Shown piece after piece: positions 1-9,622 of a stretch of DNA of 46,487 nt. Source of the DNA: Mesostigma viride (taxonomy: Eukaryota; Streptophyta; Mesostigmatophyceae; Mesostigmatales; Mesostigmataceae); the NCBI GenBank assembly GCA_009746045.1, contig RPFO01001415.1, forward strand, positions 64,001 to 110,487, in the 5' to 3' direction. Below the pieces are notes generated by a model. That model made no database searches. It was not told where the DNA came from and saw nothing but the letters and a program-made list of their open reading frames with translations. The stretch's first letter is position 1, and the number at the start of each line of letters is the position of its first letter. The position numbers were made by a program, and so were the translations under genes.

Positions 1-1065
1 TTGTACGGCACAGGCATCCGCCACAAGCACATGCCAACCTTGTACGGCACAGGCATCCGCCACAAGCACATGCCAACCTTGTACGGCACAGGCATCCGCC
101 ACAAGCACATGCCAACCTTGTACGGCACAGGCATCCGCCACAAGCACATGCCAACCTTCTCCGGCACAGGCATCCGCCACAAGCACATGCCAACCTTGTA
201 CGGCACAGGCATCCGCCACAAGCACACGCCAACCTTGTACGGCACAGGCATCCGCCACAAGCACATGCCAACCTTGTACGGCACAGGCATCCGCCACAAG
301 CACATGCCAACCTTGTACGGCACAGGCATCCGCCACAAGCACATGCCAACCTTGTACGGCACAGGCATCCGCCACAAGCACATGCCAACCTTGTACGGCA
401 CAGGCATCCGCCACAAGCACATGCCAACCTTGTACGGCACAGGCATCCGCCACAAGCACATGCCAACCTTGTACGGCACAGGCATCCGCCACAAGCACAT
501 GCCAACCTTGTACGGCACAGGCATCCGCCACAAGCACATGCCAACCTTGTACGGCACAGGCATCCGCCACAAGCACATGCCAACCTTGTACGGCACAGGC
601 ATCCGCCACAAGCACATGCCAACCTTCTCCGGCACAGGCATCCGCCACAAGCACATGCCAACCTTGTACGGCACAGGCATCCGCCACAAGCACATGCCAA
701 CCTTGTACGGCACAGGCATCCGCCACAAGCACATGCCAACCTTGTACGGCACAGGCATCCGCCACAAGCACATGCCAACCTTGTACGGCACAGGCATCCG
801 CCACAAGCACATGCCAACCTTGTACGGCACAGGCATCCGCCACAAGCACATGCCAACCTTGTATGGCACAGGCATCCGCCACAAGCACATGCCAACCTTG
901 TACGGCACAGGCATCCGCCACAAGCACATGCCAACCTTGTACGGCACAGGCATCCGCCACAAGCACATGCCAACCTTGTACGGCACAGGCATCCGCCACA
1001 AGCACATGCCAACCTTGTACGGCACAGGCATCCGCCACAAGCACATGCCAACCTTGTACGGCACA
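1..1065. repeat. 39-bp minisatellite, 27 copies plus a partial copy, in a SEC31 intron
   Basis: The 39-bp unit begins TTGTACGGCACAGGCATCCG and is repeated from position 1 to 1053, with a partial copy after that. Copies are almost identical. The exceptions are TTCTCC in place of TTGTAC near 157 and 625 (468 bp, or 12 units, apart), one CACACG near 222 and one TATGGC near 862. The array probably continues left of the window. It lies downstream of the SEC31 exon 8 donor, so it is read as intronic. The unit has no stop in any of six frames, so the long frames across it are not evidence of a gene. Confidence 0.95.
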
Positions 1066-1097
1066 GGCATCAAGTACACACGCCACATGGGTATGCC

Positions 1098-1126
1098 GCG
1101 CACGTACCGCGGCCATGTACCGGGCG
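1098..1126. repeat. Intronic copy of the SEC31 exon 8 end and donor
   Basis: These 29 bp match 1190-1218, which spans the 3' end of SEC31 exon 8 and its GTACGTG donor, with two mismatches and an offset of 92 bp. On the minus strand the copy sits in the intron downstream of the true donor and keeps a usable GT. Confidence 0.75.
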
Positions 1127-1199
1127 CACCGCCCGTGTTTATTATAAGTGATTGTGTTCTTTACACCTGAGGGGCGGGCCCTGTTTCTCGCGCACGTAC

Positions 1200-1757
1200 C
1201 GCGGGCATGTACTGGGCGGGCGTCATCGCTTGCTGAGGGGCGTACTGGTACGTCGGCGCGACCGTGGGCGCCGCCTGCGCGCCGACGCCGCACACAGCAT
1301 AAGTGCGAGGGGCAGCGTTGAGGGGGAGCCCCAACGGGTCATGGCAAGCCTGGCAGCGAGAATCGCTCACACGTACAATCAAGCACACATAATGATCACA
1401 CACATGCATACATTCACACAGATACAGGCACTCTTGTGCATGTAGCATCAAACGTCAAGTATGCTACACTAATTTAACCATAAAACTCATATTGGCCTTT
1501 CCATCGATTTCCCCAAAAACTCTTCTAGGGCATTACGCAGCCATGCGCCCAGACAGGGCACAAGACCGCCCCCCTCACGCACCTCGTACGCTGGCGTGTA
1601 GCGAGCAGGGGACATCGCCTGCTGCTGCTGGTACTGCTGCTGCTGGTACTGTTGTTGCTGTTGCTGCTGCAGTTGCTGCTGATACTGCTGCTGCTGCTGC
1701 TGCTGCTGCTGCAGCTGTTGTTGCTGCTGTTGCTGCTGCTGCTGGTATTGCTGCTGT

Positions 1758-1796
<39 letters not shown>

Positions 1797-4700
1797 CTCT
1801 GCTGCTGCGTTAAACGGGAAACGAGACCGCAAACGGCGAAACAGTGGGTCAGACCAGGCAAGCAGATGCGTTCAGAGACCGCCAACCAGTGAAGCCAATC
1901 GAATAAGGAACCAAAGGAGACAACCATCATCACACGGTCAACTACCAAAAGGAGACATGTGCTAGTAGAGACAAAAAAAACAGAGCAAGCAAGAGGGCAA
2001 GCGGCACAGGACACGGGACAAGGGCCAGCGGGTCCTACCGGGGTTGCTATGGGGCGAGGAGAACTCTGCTCAAGCACAAACTGAGTTCTAAATCCGTAGA
2101 GAAGTTTCATGGTGATATTTTACAATTCTGTAGTGATATTTTACGATTCTGTAGTGATAGTGATATTTCACGATTCTGAAGGCGATATTCTAAAAAAGGC
2201 GATATTCTAAATGGGCGCTATACAAAAGGCTCCATGGTCATGTCTACACCTCTGTAGGCATTACCTAAAAACCGCCCCAGGCCCTACCAACAAGCCCCTC
2301 GCCTTATGCCTCACCTGCTGCGCGTCAGGATATGCCGCAGGCTGCGCTGCCGCCGCCGCCGCCGCCGCTGCTGCCGCCACGTACTGCGGCGCGGCCTCTG
2401 CGGTAGCGGCCACCCTGGGCTGCGGCTGCACCTCCTCTGAGACAAAGGGGAAGGGGGGTGGCCCGACCACGCTCTCAAACGCTGTTGGAGGAGCCAAGGG
2501 GTCGAGGTGGGATGCAAGGATCATTAGGTTGCAAAAAGAGTTGGATCAAAAGTGGGTTAGAAGTGGCGCAGAAGGGGTGAGGGTGATGCAGATCAAAGCC
2601 AGGCCCAGCAATCACCACCCAGCCCCAATGGTAGGCAATTGTCACTCAACCCCCTGTTCCGATGATAGGCCAGTGTCACTCACCCCCCAGGCCCGAGTGG
2701 TAGATGCGGTCCTTGAGGATGGCGGTCGTTGAGCTGGCGTCGCCAGGGAGCAGGTTCAGGTACGACATGGCAGTCTCCAGGTCACCCTGTATGTGTGTGT
2801 GGTGGTGGTGGGCGGGGGGGGAGCGGCATTGGTGGGAAGGAGGGAGGCACCCACCAAAATGTCGTGGGCCAATCATAAGCACCGCCGTGTGGTATCACCC
2901 CACCCACCGGATTCAGCACCAGCATGAACACAACGGGTTATTGCCGATACTACAGCAGTCTATATTTACCAGTCTCCATCCCTATATACTAGAAGTAGTA
3001 GATAGGAAACGCCGCAAGGGCAGGGCTGCCAACATGTCCGTACTCTGTTGTAACTCTGGACGGGCAATGTGAGGTTGACAGTGAGAGGGAGGCAAGATCA
3101 CACTTCACCGCTTCAGAATCTTATTCACAATGCTTATTCGATAAACGTTGGATACGTGGGCTCTCGGCGGGACAGGCGAGATAGAGAGGGGGGGAAGATG
3201 TCGTGGGGGATGACGGCCGCACTTGCTTGCGTGCGACCTTGGCCCCTCGGATGACCCCTACATACCTTGTACTATGGAATCTGACCCTACGAAGGGTGGG
3301 CCCGTTCATCCCAGATCTCCGCCCAGGCTGCCACCACTCAGCACAAACCATCAGCAACACAAAGTACCGGCGATGACCGCAGCTTGATATATCCAAGGAC
3401 AGGGACCGGAATATGACTGGAAAAGGGTAAGCCAATGATTGGCTTATGATAGGTACGGATGGTTATATAAAGGGTAGGCTAATGATTGGCTTATGATAGG
3501 TACGGATGGTTATATAAAGGGTAGGCCAATGATTGGCTTATGATAGGTACGGATGGTTATATAAAGGGTAGGCTAATGATTGGCTTATGATAGGTACGGA
3601 TGGTTATATAAAGGGTAGGCTAATGATTGGCTTATGATAGGTACGGATGGTTATATAAAGGGTAGGCTAATGATTGGCTTATGATAGGTACGGATGGTTA
3701 TATAAAGGGTAGGCTAATGATTGGCTTATGATAGGTACGGATGGTTATATAAAGGGTAGGCTAATGATTGGCTTATGATAGGTACGGATGGTTATATAAA
3801 CGGTAGGCTAATGATTGGCTTATGATAGGTACGGATGGTTATATAAAGGGTAGGCTAATGATTGGCTTATGATAGGTACGGATGGTTATAGGGTACGGAT
3901 GGGGAGACATTGTACCTGTGACGACAGCAGCTCGGCGTAGGACGCGTGAGGGCTATTGGAATGATACTGGCCTACCATAGGTATGGGTGGGGACGCCTCG
4001 TACCTGTGACAACAGCAGCTCGGCGTAGGACGCGTGAGGGCTATTGGAATGATACTGGCCTACCATAGGTATGGGTGGGGACGCCTCGTACCTGTGACGA
4101 CAGCAGCTCGGCGTAGGACGCGACAAGCGACGCCATCGCAGGGCCCACGTGGCGCTGCTGCGTGGCCTGGCCCAGCACCACCGCCTTCTCCATCACATCC
4201 TGTGGGCATGATTATAGTGAACACAGGGCACGGTAGTGAACGCAGGGCAGGGTACGGTGTACATTGTAGGCATGAGCCACACATGCGCCACGTGGCGCAA
4301 GCACCACCACCGTGCCCATCATGTCTTGCGATAGAAGATGTCAGACGCATCCAAGCGTGCACTAGGCACGTGAGAAATGCTTGACGTGGGAAGGGCAGCG
4401 CCCACGCCCACAGGCGCACCGACGCTTATCCACGCAGCCCCACGCTGCACAAATGCACGCGCGCACACACACACACACTCAGACACAAAATGCCCCAATA
4501 TTCCATACACACAGACACACAAAAAATGGGGTGGGGGGAAGCAAAGCGGGGCGCACCTGCAGGGACTCCACCAGCCCCGCCCCCGCCTCGGACCGCGGCC
4601 CCGACTGCGCGGCCGCCCGGTACTGGCGTGACCACAGAGCGACCGCCTCCTCCATGTTGCCCGCGCACACGTAGCAGAGGAGCGCCGCGTGGCCATCATA

Positions 4701-7700
4701 GAGAGCGCCGCCGCCCTCACCGCCCTGCCAGCTAGCGAGCCGTCGCGCGAGGTCATCGCACAGGCCCATCCATTCGCTGCTCTTGGCGTACTGCGCGGGT
4801 GGCAGAATTAAAAAAGGGACGGGTTTTGCGACATCAGAAAGCCACGCGGTCGCGATTGGTGCTGTGGGGACGGGAATCGGCGTCGCTGCGTTGACAGAAG
4901 TATCCAGTATCCACTCGCAGGGAGACGCAATGTGGGAGCATGATGCACTGTGGGAATGTACGAGCAGGGGCAGGGAATAGTTCGAGCTGCGCGTTGCATG
5001 GGAAGGTCTATGCGTGGCCAAGTGTTCCGGCGATGCCGACACCATTTGTTTACAGCGGTGGCCGTTGGAAGCGAAGCCTAACGGGGGTTGCGATGAGAAG
5101 GACAAGGGGGCGAAGGCAAGCATGGGTGGCGCCATGCGGGTCACAGTGACCACACACAGTGAGGTTACAGTGACCACAACAGCCCCGATTCCCACGACAA
5201 GCCAATCCTGAGAGCCGACATGCATGTCCTAGTGACCCACATGGCGTTCAATGCACAGGACGAATTCCCATGGTGACCAGGGCCCAATCTACTGTCGACA
5301 GAATGGCTGTAAAAGAGGCCCGGTGGTACAGTGACCTCACAGTGACCATACGCACCGTGCACAGAATGGCCAGCGTCTCCTTCCAGCTCTGCAGCGGCCG
5401 CGAGGCCACCAGGCCCTTGAGGTCTCCCTTGGTGACGGCGGACAGGATCTGGGCACAAGGGGACAAGGAGATTCGCGGAAAGGGGAAGGGGCATATCAGG
5501 GGAAGGCAGGGGGGTAGGGGGGGGTGAAGAGGGAGGGGGATAATGTAGAGGGGAAGGGGGGTAGGGGGGGATGAAGAGGGAGGGGGATAGTGTAGAGGGG
5601 AAGGGGGGTAGAGGGGGATGAAGAGGGAGGGGGATAAGGTAGGGGGGAAGGGGGGAGATGGGGGAGGCACGTAAGTTGGTTGAGACCGGAATGGAGACAG
5701 GTCGCCAAGACTGCTTATAACCTTGAGTTATGATCACAAGGTCAACTATCAAGAACAAGAACCCAGACATGCAACAACTGCAGCGGCGAGAGCTGTGGCT
5801 ACAGTGTCTCGAGAGAACGGGACACAGGCGCCAGAGGCTGACACGCAGGCTTTGACGCGTCAGGAACTTTACCCTGCGTGTCAGACATATGACCCGCAAC
5901 TTTAGCCTGGGCGTCAGGCTACTGATGCGTAAATTTGGACTCGTCCGTCGTCTGACGTGCAACAAGTCCTCCCGCACCACGCACGTCACTATGTCCGTAG
6001 GCCAGAGGTTCGCCGCATCAACCTGTATTCGCCGCGCCGGGCCTGCACCTGCAGATACTTTTTCGTGTGCAGAATTAGCCTAACCCCCCCCCTGCCTCCC
6101 TCGCCTCCCCTCTTGCACACCATGGATACCCCACTCCCATCTGACCCACCCCGCACAAGCACACAACAAGCGCAAGCACACAGAACCAGCACGCATGACG
6201 ACTCCAATACCCAACCCGGCTCGTCAAACACACATGCAGTGTGCCACAGACAAGTGTCCCATACAACCGCACTCCACACAGAATCATGAAGCCACTGCCA
6301 CGTGCCTGCCTTCATAAACCCCTCCACTAACACCACCCCACTGACACCATCGACGCCACCGCCACCACCGCCACCACCACCCTGGCCCGCCTCTTCCACG
6401 CCAATACTGCCACCCGCCCACCCCCCTTATTGTTGACGCCAGCCGCCGGCGTTGATGACAACAGATATAGAGTATAACTGCTGCCACGTCGCCCCTACTA
6501 CACTCCGCGAGGCTGACCCTGACAACACCAATGGGCCCTCTTGTCGCCGCCACCACCCGCCCACATGCACGAGCACCGACACCAACATCAATGCCGCCAC
6601 CTGCACCAACCTGCATGAAGTCGCTGCGGTGCTTCTTCATGTACGCGTCCCGCGTGGACGCCCACAGGGACGACCCGCCCACAGACGCCAGCAGAAGCGC
6701 CTCCGCCATGCGCCCCGCGTCCATGCATGCACGCACTGCGCCCGCGTAGTCCCCCACCACGAGCGCCTCGGTGACCCTCGGGTCACTTGCCTCCGCCTCC
6801 CCCCCCGCCTCTGCCTCCCCCCCCACCTCCTCCTCTGCCCGCTCCTCCCCCACGTCCTCCTCGGGGGCTGGTTCAGCCCGCGGGGGCGGCGGCGGCACCA
6901 CCACCGCCGTCTCTGAGAGATTCTCGAAGAAGTCCTCGTCAGGGACGTCGGGGACAGCTGGCGGCGCCTCAGTGGCTGGCTTCGCTGGCTCCGCCGCGGC
7001 CGCTGCTGCCACGGCTACCCCTGATGCAGCCGCCGCTGTCTCCTGGGTGGTCTCGTTGGGCGGTGTCGATGGATCAGCCTTGGCGGGTGTTGGCGGCGTG
7101 TAGTTAAGGTGTTTGAGCAGGCACCGGCGCGCGTCGTCCTCAAACAGCGTGCGCAGTATGTCCCACGTCTCCGCGTCCTGCGGGTTAGGGGCCGACCGGG
7201 CGCGCGAGTCACAGTACGCGATCAGCGCATCCTTCCCGCCCCCCTTGATGGCCGCTTCGAACTCCGCGGAGCGAGCCACTAGCTCCGGCTCTGTCACCAC
7301 GGTGTGAATCTTGACCACCGAGGACTTGGCGGCCCCGTCGGCCGACTTGGTAGGGCCGAACGTGATAAGCTTGCCGCCGAAGCCAAACCGCGCGCCCGCG
7401 GGGCACTTGAGCCACTTTGGGGCGCGCTTCATGGCTACCGAAGCACCACTTGTCATCACGGGGGTAAAGTCGCCGTTCAGCTGCGTGCTGGCGACCGTCT
7501 CGTGGATGTCCTGGAGGTTATATATAGAGATGTGGGAGTCAAAGGAAGCTGTGGAGAAGATCCCTGGCGTGCGCGGCGCCCACTGGACGTCAAAGTTCCA
7601 GTTCTCGCTCTTGGGAAGCTCGCAGAGGATGTCCCCCGACGAGGTGTCCCAGCAGAGGGTCCGGTTGTCCTTGCCGCAGGATAATAACAGCTCGCTGTCG

Positions 7701-8521
7701 CCCTCGCACCACGCGATCGCCAGCACGCCCTTGGTGTGCGACGACAGCTCGCGCACGGGGGAGATCGAGTTGCGCAGGTCCCACACCTGCAGGGCGGGCG
7801 AGCGGTCGTCGTCGGACGCCACGATCAGCTGCGTGGCCACCTCCGGGTTCCACTGCAGGCAGGAGCAGCGGCGCCGCATCGTGGGGTCGGTGAAGCTGAT
7901 CACCGGGCGCTGGCGCTTGAGGTCCCATACCACCGAGGTGCCGTCGATGGACGTCGAGGCCAGGATGTGCTGGACTTTGCGGTTCCAGGCCAGGAAGGAA
8001 ACCTCGCCGGCCGGGCCGGAGGTCGCGCCCTTGAGCGCCGGGAACGCGGACGGGCTCTCGGGCTTGCTGATGTCCCAGATGCACAGCTCGCCGTCCGCCG
8101 CGCCGGAGGCCAGCAGGTTGGGGCTGAACTTGTTGAATTCCAGGCCCTTGACCGCGCCCCGGTGCTTGGATAGCTTCGAGATGAGCACTTTATCCTCCGG
8201 CTCGCCGGACAGGATGCCGTGCGGGTTCCACAGCGACACCGTGCCGTCTACCAATCCACCTGCGATGATGCCATTAGGGTGGGTTTCGGTGTGTAGGCCT
8301 TGCGTACCCCAGGACAGCCGGTGGAACCGCTCGCTCGAGGTCACGCTCCCCAGCAGCGGCATTTCCTCCCCCGGAGATGTGAGCTCCAGCTCGAAGATTT
8401 CCAGCGTGGCAGTCGTGCTGAACGACATGTCAATGGCACCAGCCATCGTCCCCGTAGCCAAGAATGGCTCGGACGGGCTGAATGCCACGGTGGCACTGCG
8501 CTCCACTTTCTTGACCGACAT
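1200..8521 (-). CDS. SEC31: SEC31, COPII outer-coat subunit (5' part, 8 exons, runs off left edge)
   Basis: Exons on the minus strand: 8521-6611, 5448-5356, 4790-4557, 4199-4092, 2786-2684, 2481-2315, 1804-1583, 1274-1200. All introns are GT-AG and every phase matches (about 971 residues). The start at 8521 gives the typical SEC31 opening MSVKKVERSA. Residues 1 to about 340 form the WD40 propeller. APKWLKCPAGARFGFGGK near residue 365 is the conserved SEC31 stretch after the propeller. The alpha-solenoid follows, with GGTSLW-like GGSSLWASTRDAY, SWKETLAILCT, LLCYVCAGNMEEAV and SYAELLSSQ. After that come Ala-rich and Gln-rich linkers. In the family, SEC13/SEC31 polymerise over SEC23/24 to form the COPII cage at ER exit sites. 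The C-terminal helical domain is not in the window. The gene is divergent from USO1. The first six exons are firm; the last two, in low-complexity linker, are slightly less so. Confidence 0.93.
1617..1804 (-). repeat. CAG/CAA tract coding poly-Gln in SEC31 exon 7
   Basis: Mixed CAG and CAA codons encode an almost pure Gln stretch broken by a few Tyr and Leu and one Arg. It lies in the disordered linker between the SEC31 solenoid and the C-terminal domain. Pro/Gln-rich linkers are normal for SEC31, but this one is unusually pure. Codon mixing suggests it has been maintained as a protein repeat and is not a recent slippage expansion. Confidence 0.85.
3425..3889. repeat. 47-bp tandem repeat, about 10 copies, SEC31 intron 4
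   Basis: A 47-bp unit containing GATTGGCTTATGATAGGTAC and ending in GGTTATATAAA is repeated about ten times with very few differences (GTAAGCC, GTAGGCC and GTAGGCT variants). It lies in the intron between SEC31 exons 4 and 5, next to the 88-bp duplications of the exon 4 donor. Confidence 0.95.
3912..4122. repeat. 88-bp duplications carrying the SEC31 exon 4 3' edge and donor
   Basis: The last 31 nt of SEC31 exon 4 (4092-4122) and its donor recur at 3916-3946 (identical) and 4004-4034 (one mismatch), at an exact 88-bp period. Intron sequence is included in each unit. The coding strand therefore carries three CAG|GTAC-type 5' splice sites in a row. Use of either downstream donor would add 88 or 176 nt and break the frame. 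Confidence 0.9.
5509..5660. repeat. 47-bp G-rich tandem repeat, about 3 copies, SEC31 intron 1
   Basis: The motif TGAAGAGGGAGGGGGATA recurs at about 5525, 5572 and 5619, giving a period of 47 bp in purine-rich sequence. It lies just upstream (on the minus strand) of SEC31 exon 2, in the polypyrimidine-rich acceptor region. It has no sequence relation to the other 47-bp array at 3425. Confidence 0.85.
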
Positions 8522-9097
8522 TTTGTCCTGCTATATAACAACGTCGAGCTTTAGGATTTCAATAGACTACAGGCTTTGCAGCCAAGATGACTGTCCGAGA
8601 CGGCGTATACCCTATTTTTATTGATCATCGCCTATTCTTTTTTGGTTCATGCTCTAATGGAGAAGGCGACCATACGCCATGACGATGGTCACCAGTCTCC
8701 CATCATTTGTGTCTCCGATGCCCACACACCTGGCGTCTTCCTCGGTCAATGTCGAGACTCAACTCTCAACGCCTTAGTGAACGTGCCAGCGCAGGGCCGT
8801 GGCGTGCGCGGACCGCATTAGCGCGCAAGCGTAGGCTTGCATACTAGGTAGGTAGTGAGCCGGAACGGGCGACCACTGACCAGTGACCAACTGGGGCAAA
8901 GGCCCAGAACGCTGCACGCAGGCACTGCTGTGCGTATCTCAACCTGCTTGTCACCTTGCCATTTGGCAAAAGTAAAGCCCCAGCTAGCGGACTGAACGCG
9001 AAAATCATGGACGGAATTGAATCCACACAACAAGAGGAGCAGTTCCTTTCACACTGAGTAACCGGTTGGTCGCTACTCCGTACTGGTTTTAACTGTG

Positions 9098-9098
9098 G

Positions 9099-9129
<31 letters not shown>
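9098..9129. repeat. (GTT)n microsatellite
   Basis: About eleven GTT units lie in the SEC31-USO1 intergenic region. Confidence 0.95.
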
Positions 9130-9454
9130 CGTGTCCCAAAGTTTTCTATAAAGGTCTACCGTACACTGTGTAGTCAGACTTGCTTCGACGGAGCCCAACG
9201 GCTAGCTGGGCTAGGTCCTCGAGGAATGTAAGAACTAGGGTTCCTCCAGCTTGCCGTGCGTTATGGCCTCATTGCCCTGGCCTGGCAAACTTACCGTGCG
9301 TGACAGCATGGCTGCCCATTGCGATCAAAGATGTTGTTGACTCGGTGACCAGTCACGTCCAATTTCCTAGGCCAATGCAGGAAATGCGTTGCTAAACACC
9401 TCTTGTTTACGTGGTCGTTGTTATAGTTGTTGCATGCACGCGAAATGCCGCGTA

Positions 9455-9599
9455 GGCAGTGTTAGTGTGCAATATAGCCGACAGTGCAAATCATGTTTGC
9501 AGTGTTAGTGTGAAAATAGCCGACAGAAATTAGGTCCAGACTACTTTTTTGGAGTCGGCTATGCCGTAAGCGTGGTCTTCTACTTCAGCTAACACTGCC
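9455..9599. promoter_or_regulatory. Direct and inverted motif cluster upstream of USO1
   Basis: GGCAGTGTTAG occurs at 9455-9465, again (without the first G) at 9499-9508, and inverted as CTAACACTGCC at 9589-9599. The companion motif ATAGCCGAC follows both direct copies and is inverted (GTCGGCTAT) at 9554-9562. The inverted copy lies 24 bp before the USO1 start codon, so it is in or near the 5' UTR. A cis-regulatory role is inference; it could equally be the remnant of a small inverted-repeat element. Confidence 0.45.
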
Positions 9600-9622
9600 A
9601 GGTGTTTTATTACTAGGTTCTG

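Larger units (their letters stand above)
8522..9622. promoter_or_regulatory. Shared intergenic region between divergent SEC31 and USO1 start codons
   Basis: These 1101 bp hold both 5' UTRs and both core promoters, or one bidirectional promoter. No open frame here looks coding. It contains a (GTT)n run at 9098-9129 and a cluster of direct and inverted copies of a short motif at 9455-9599, just upstream of the USO1 ATG. No TATA box at a sensible distance could be assigned for either gene. That it drives both genes is inferred from position only. Confidence 0.6.

Noticed and set aside
1-1170. 389-codon plus-strand frame of repeated LYGTGIRHKHMPT
   Set aside because: It is a translation of a stop-free 39-bp minisatellite; all six frames are open and no splice-consistent gene uses it.
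8526-8540. TATATAG-like sequence before the SEC31 ATG as a TATA box
   Set aside because: It lies about 10 bp from the start codon, too close for a TATA box to serve this ATG.
7311-8624. 437-codon plus-strand frame opposite SEC31 exon 1
   Set aside because: It is antisense to a clear WD40 coding exon; GC-rich codon use leaves the opposite strand open. It has no similarity of its own.
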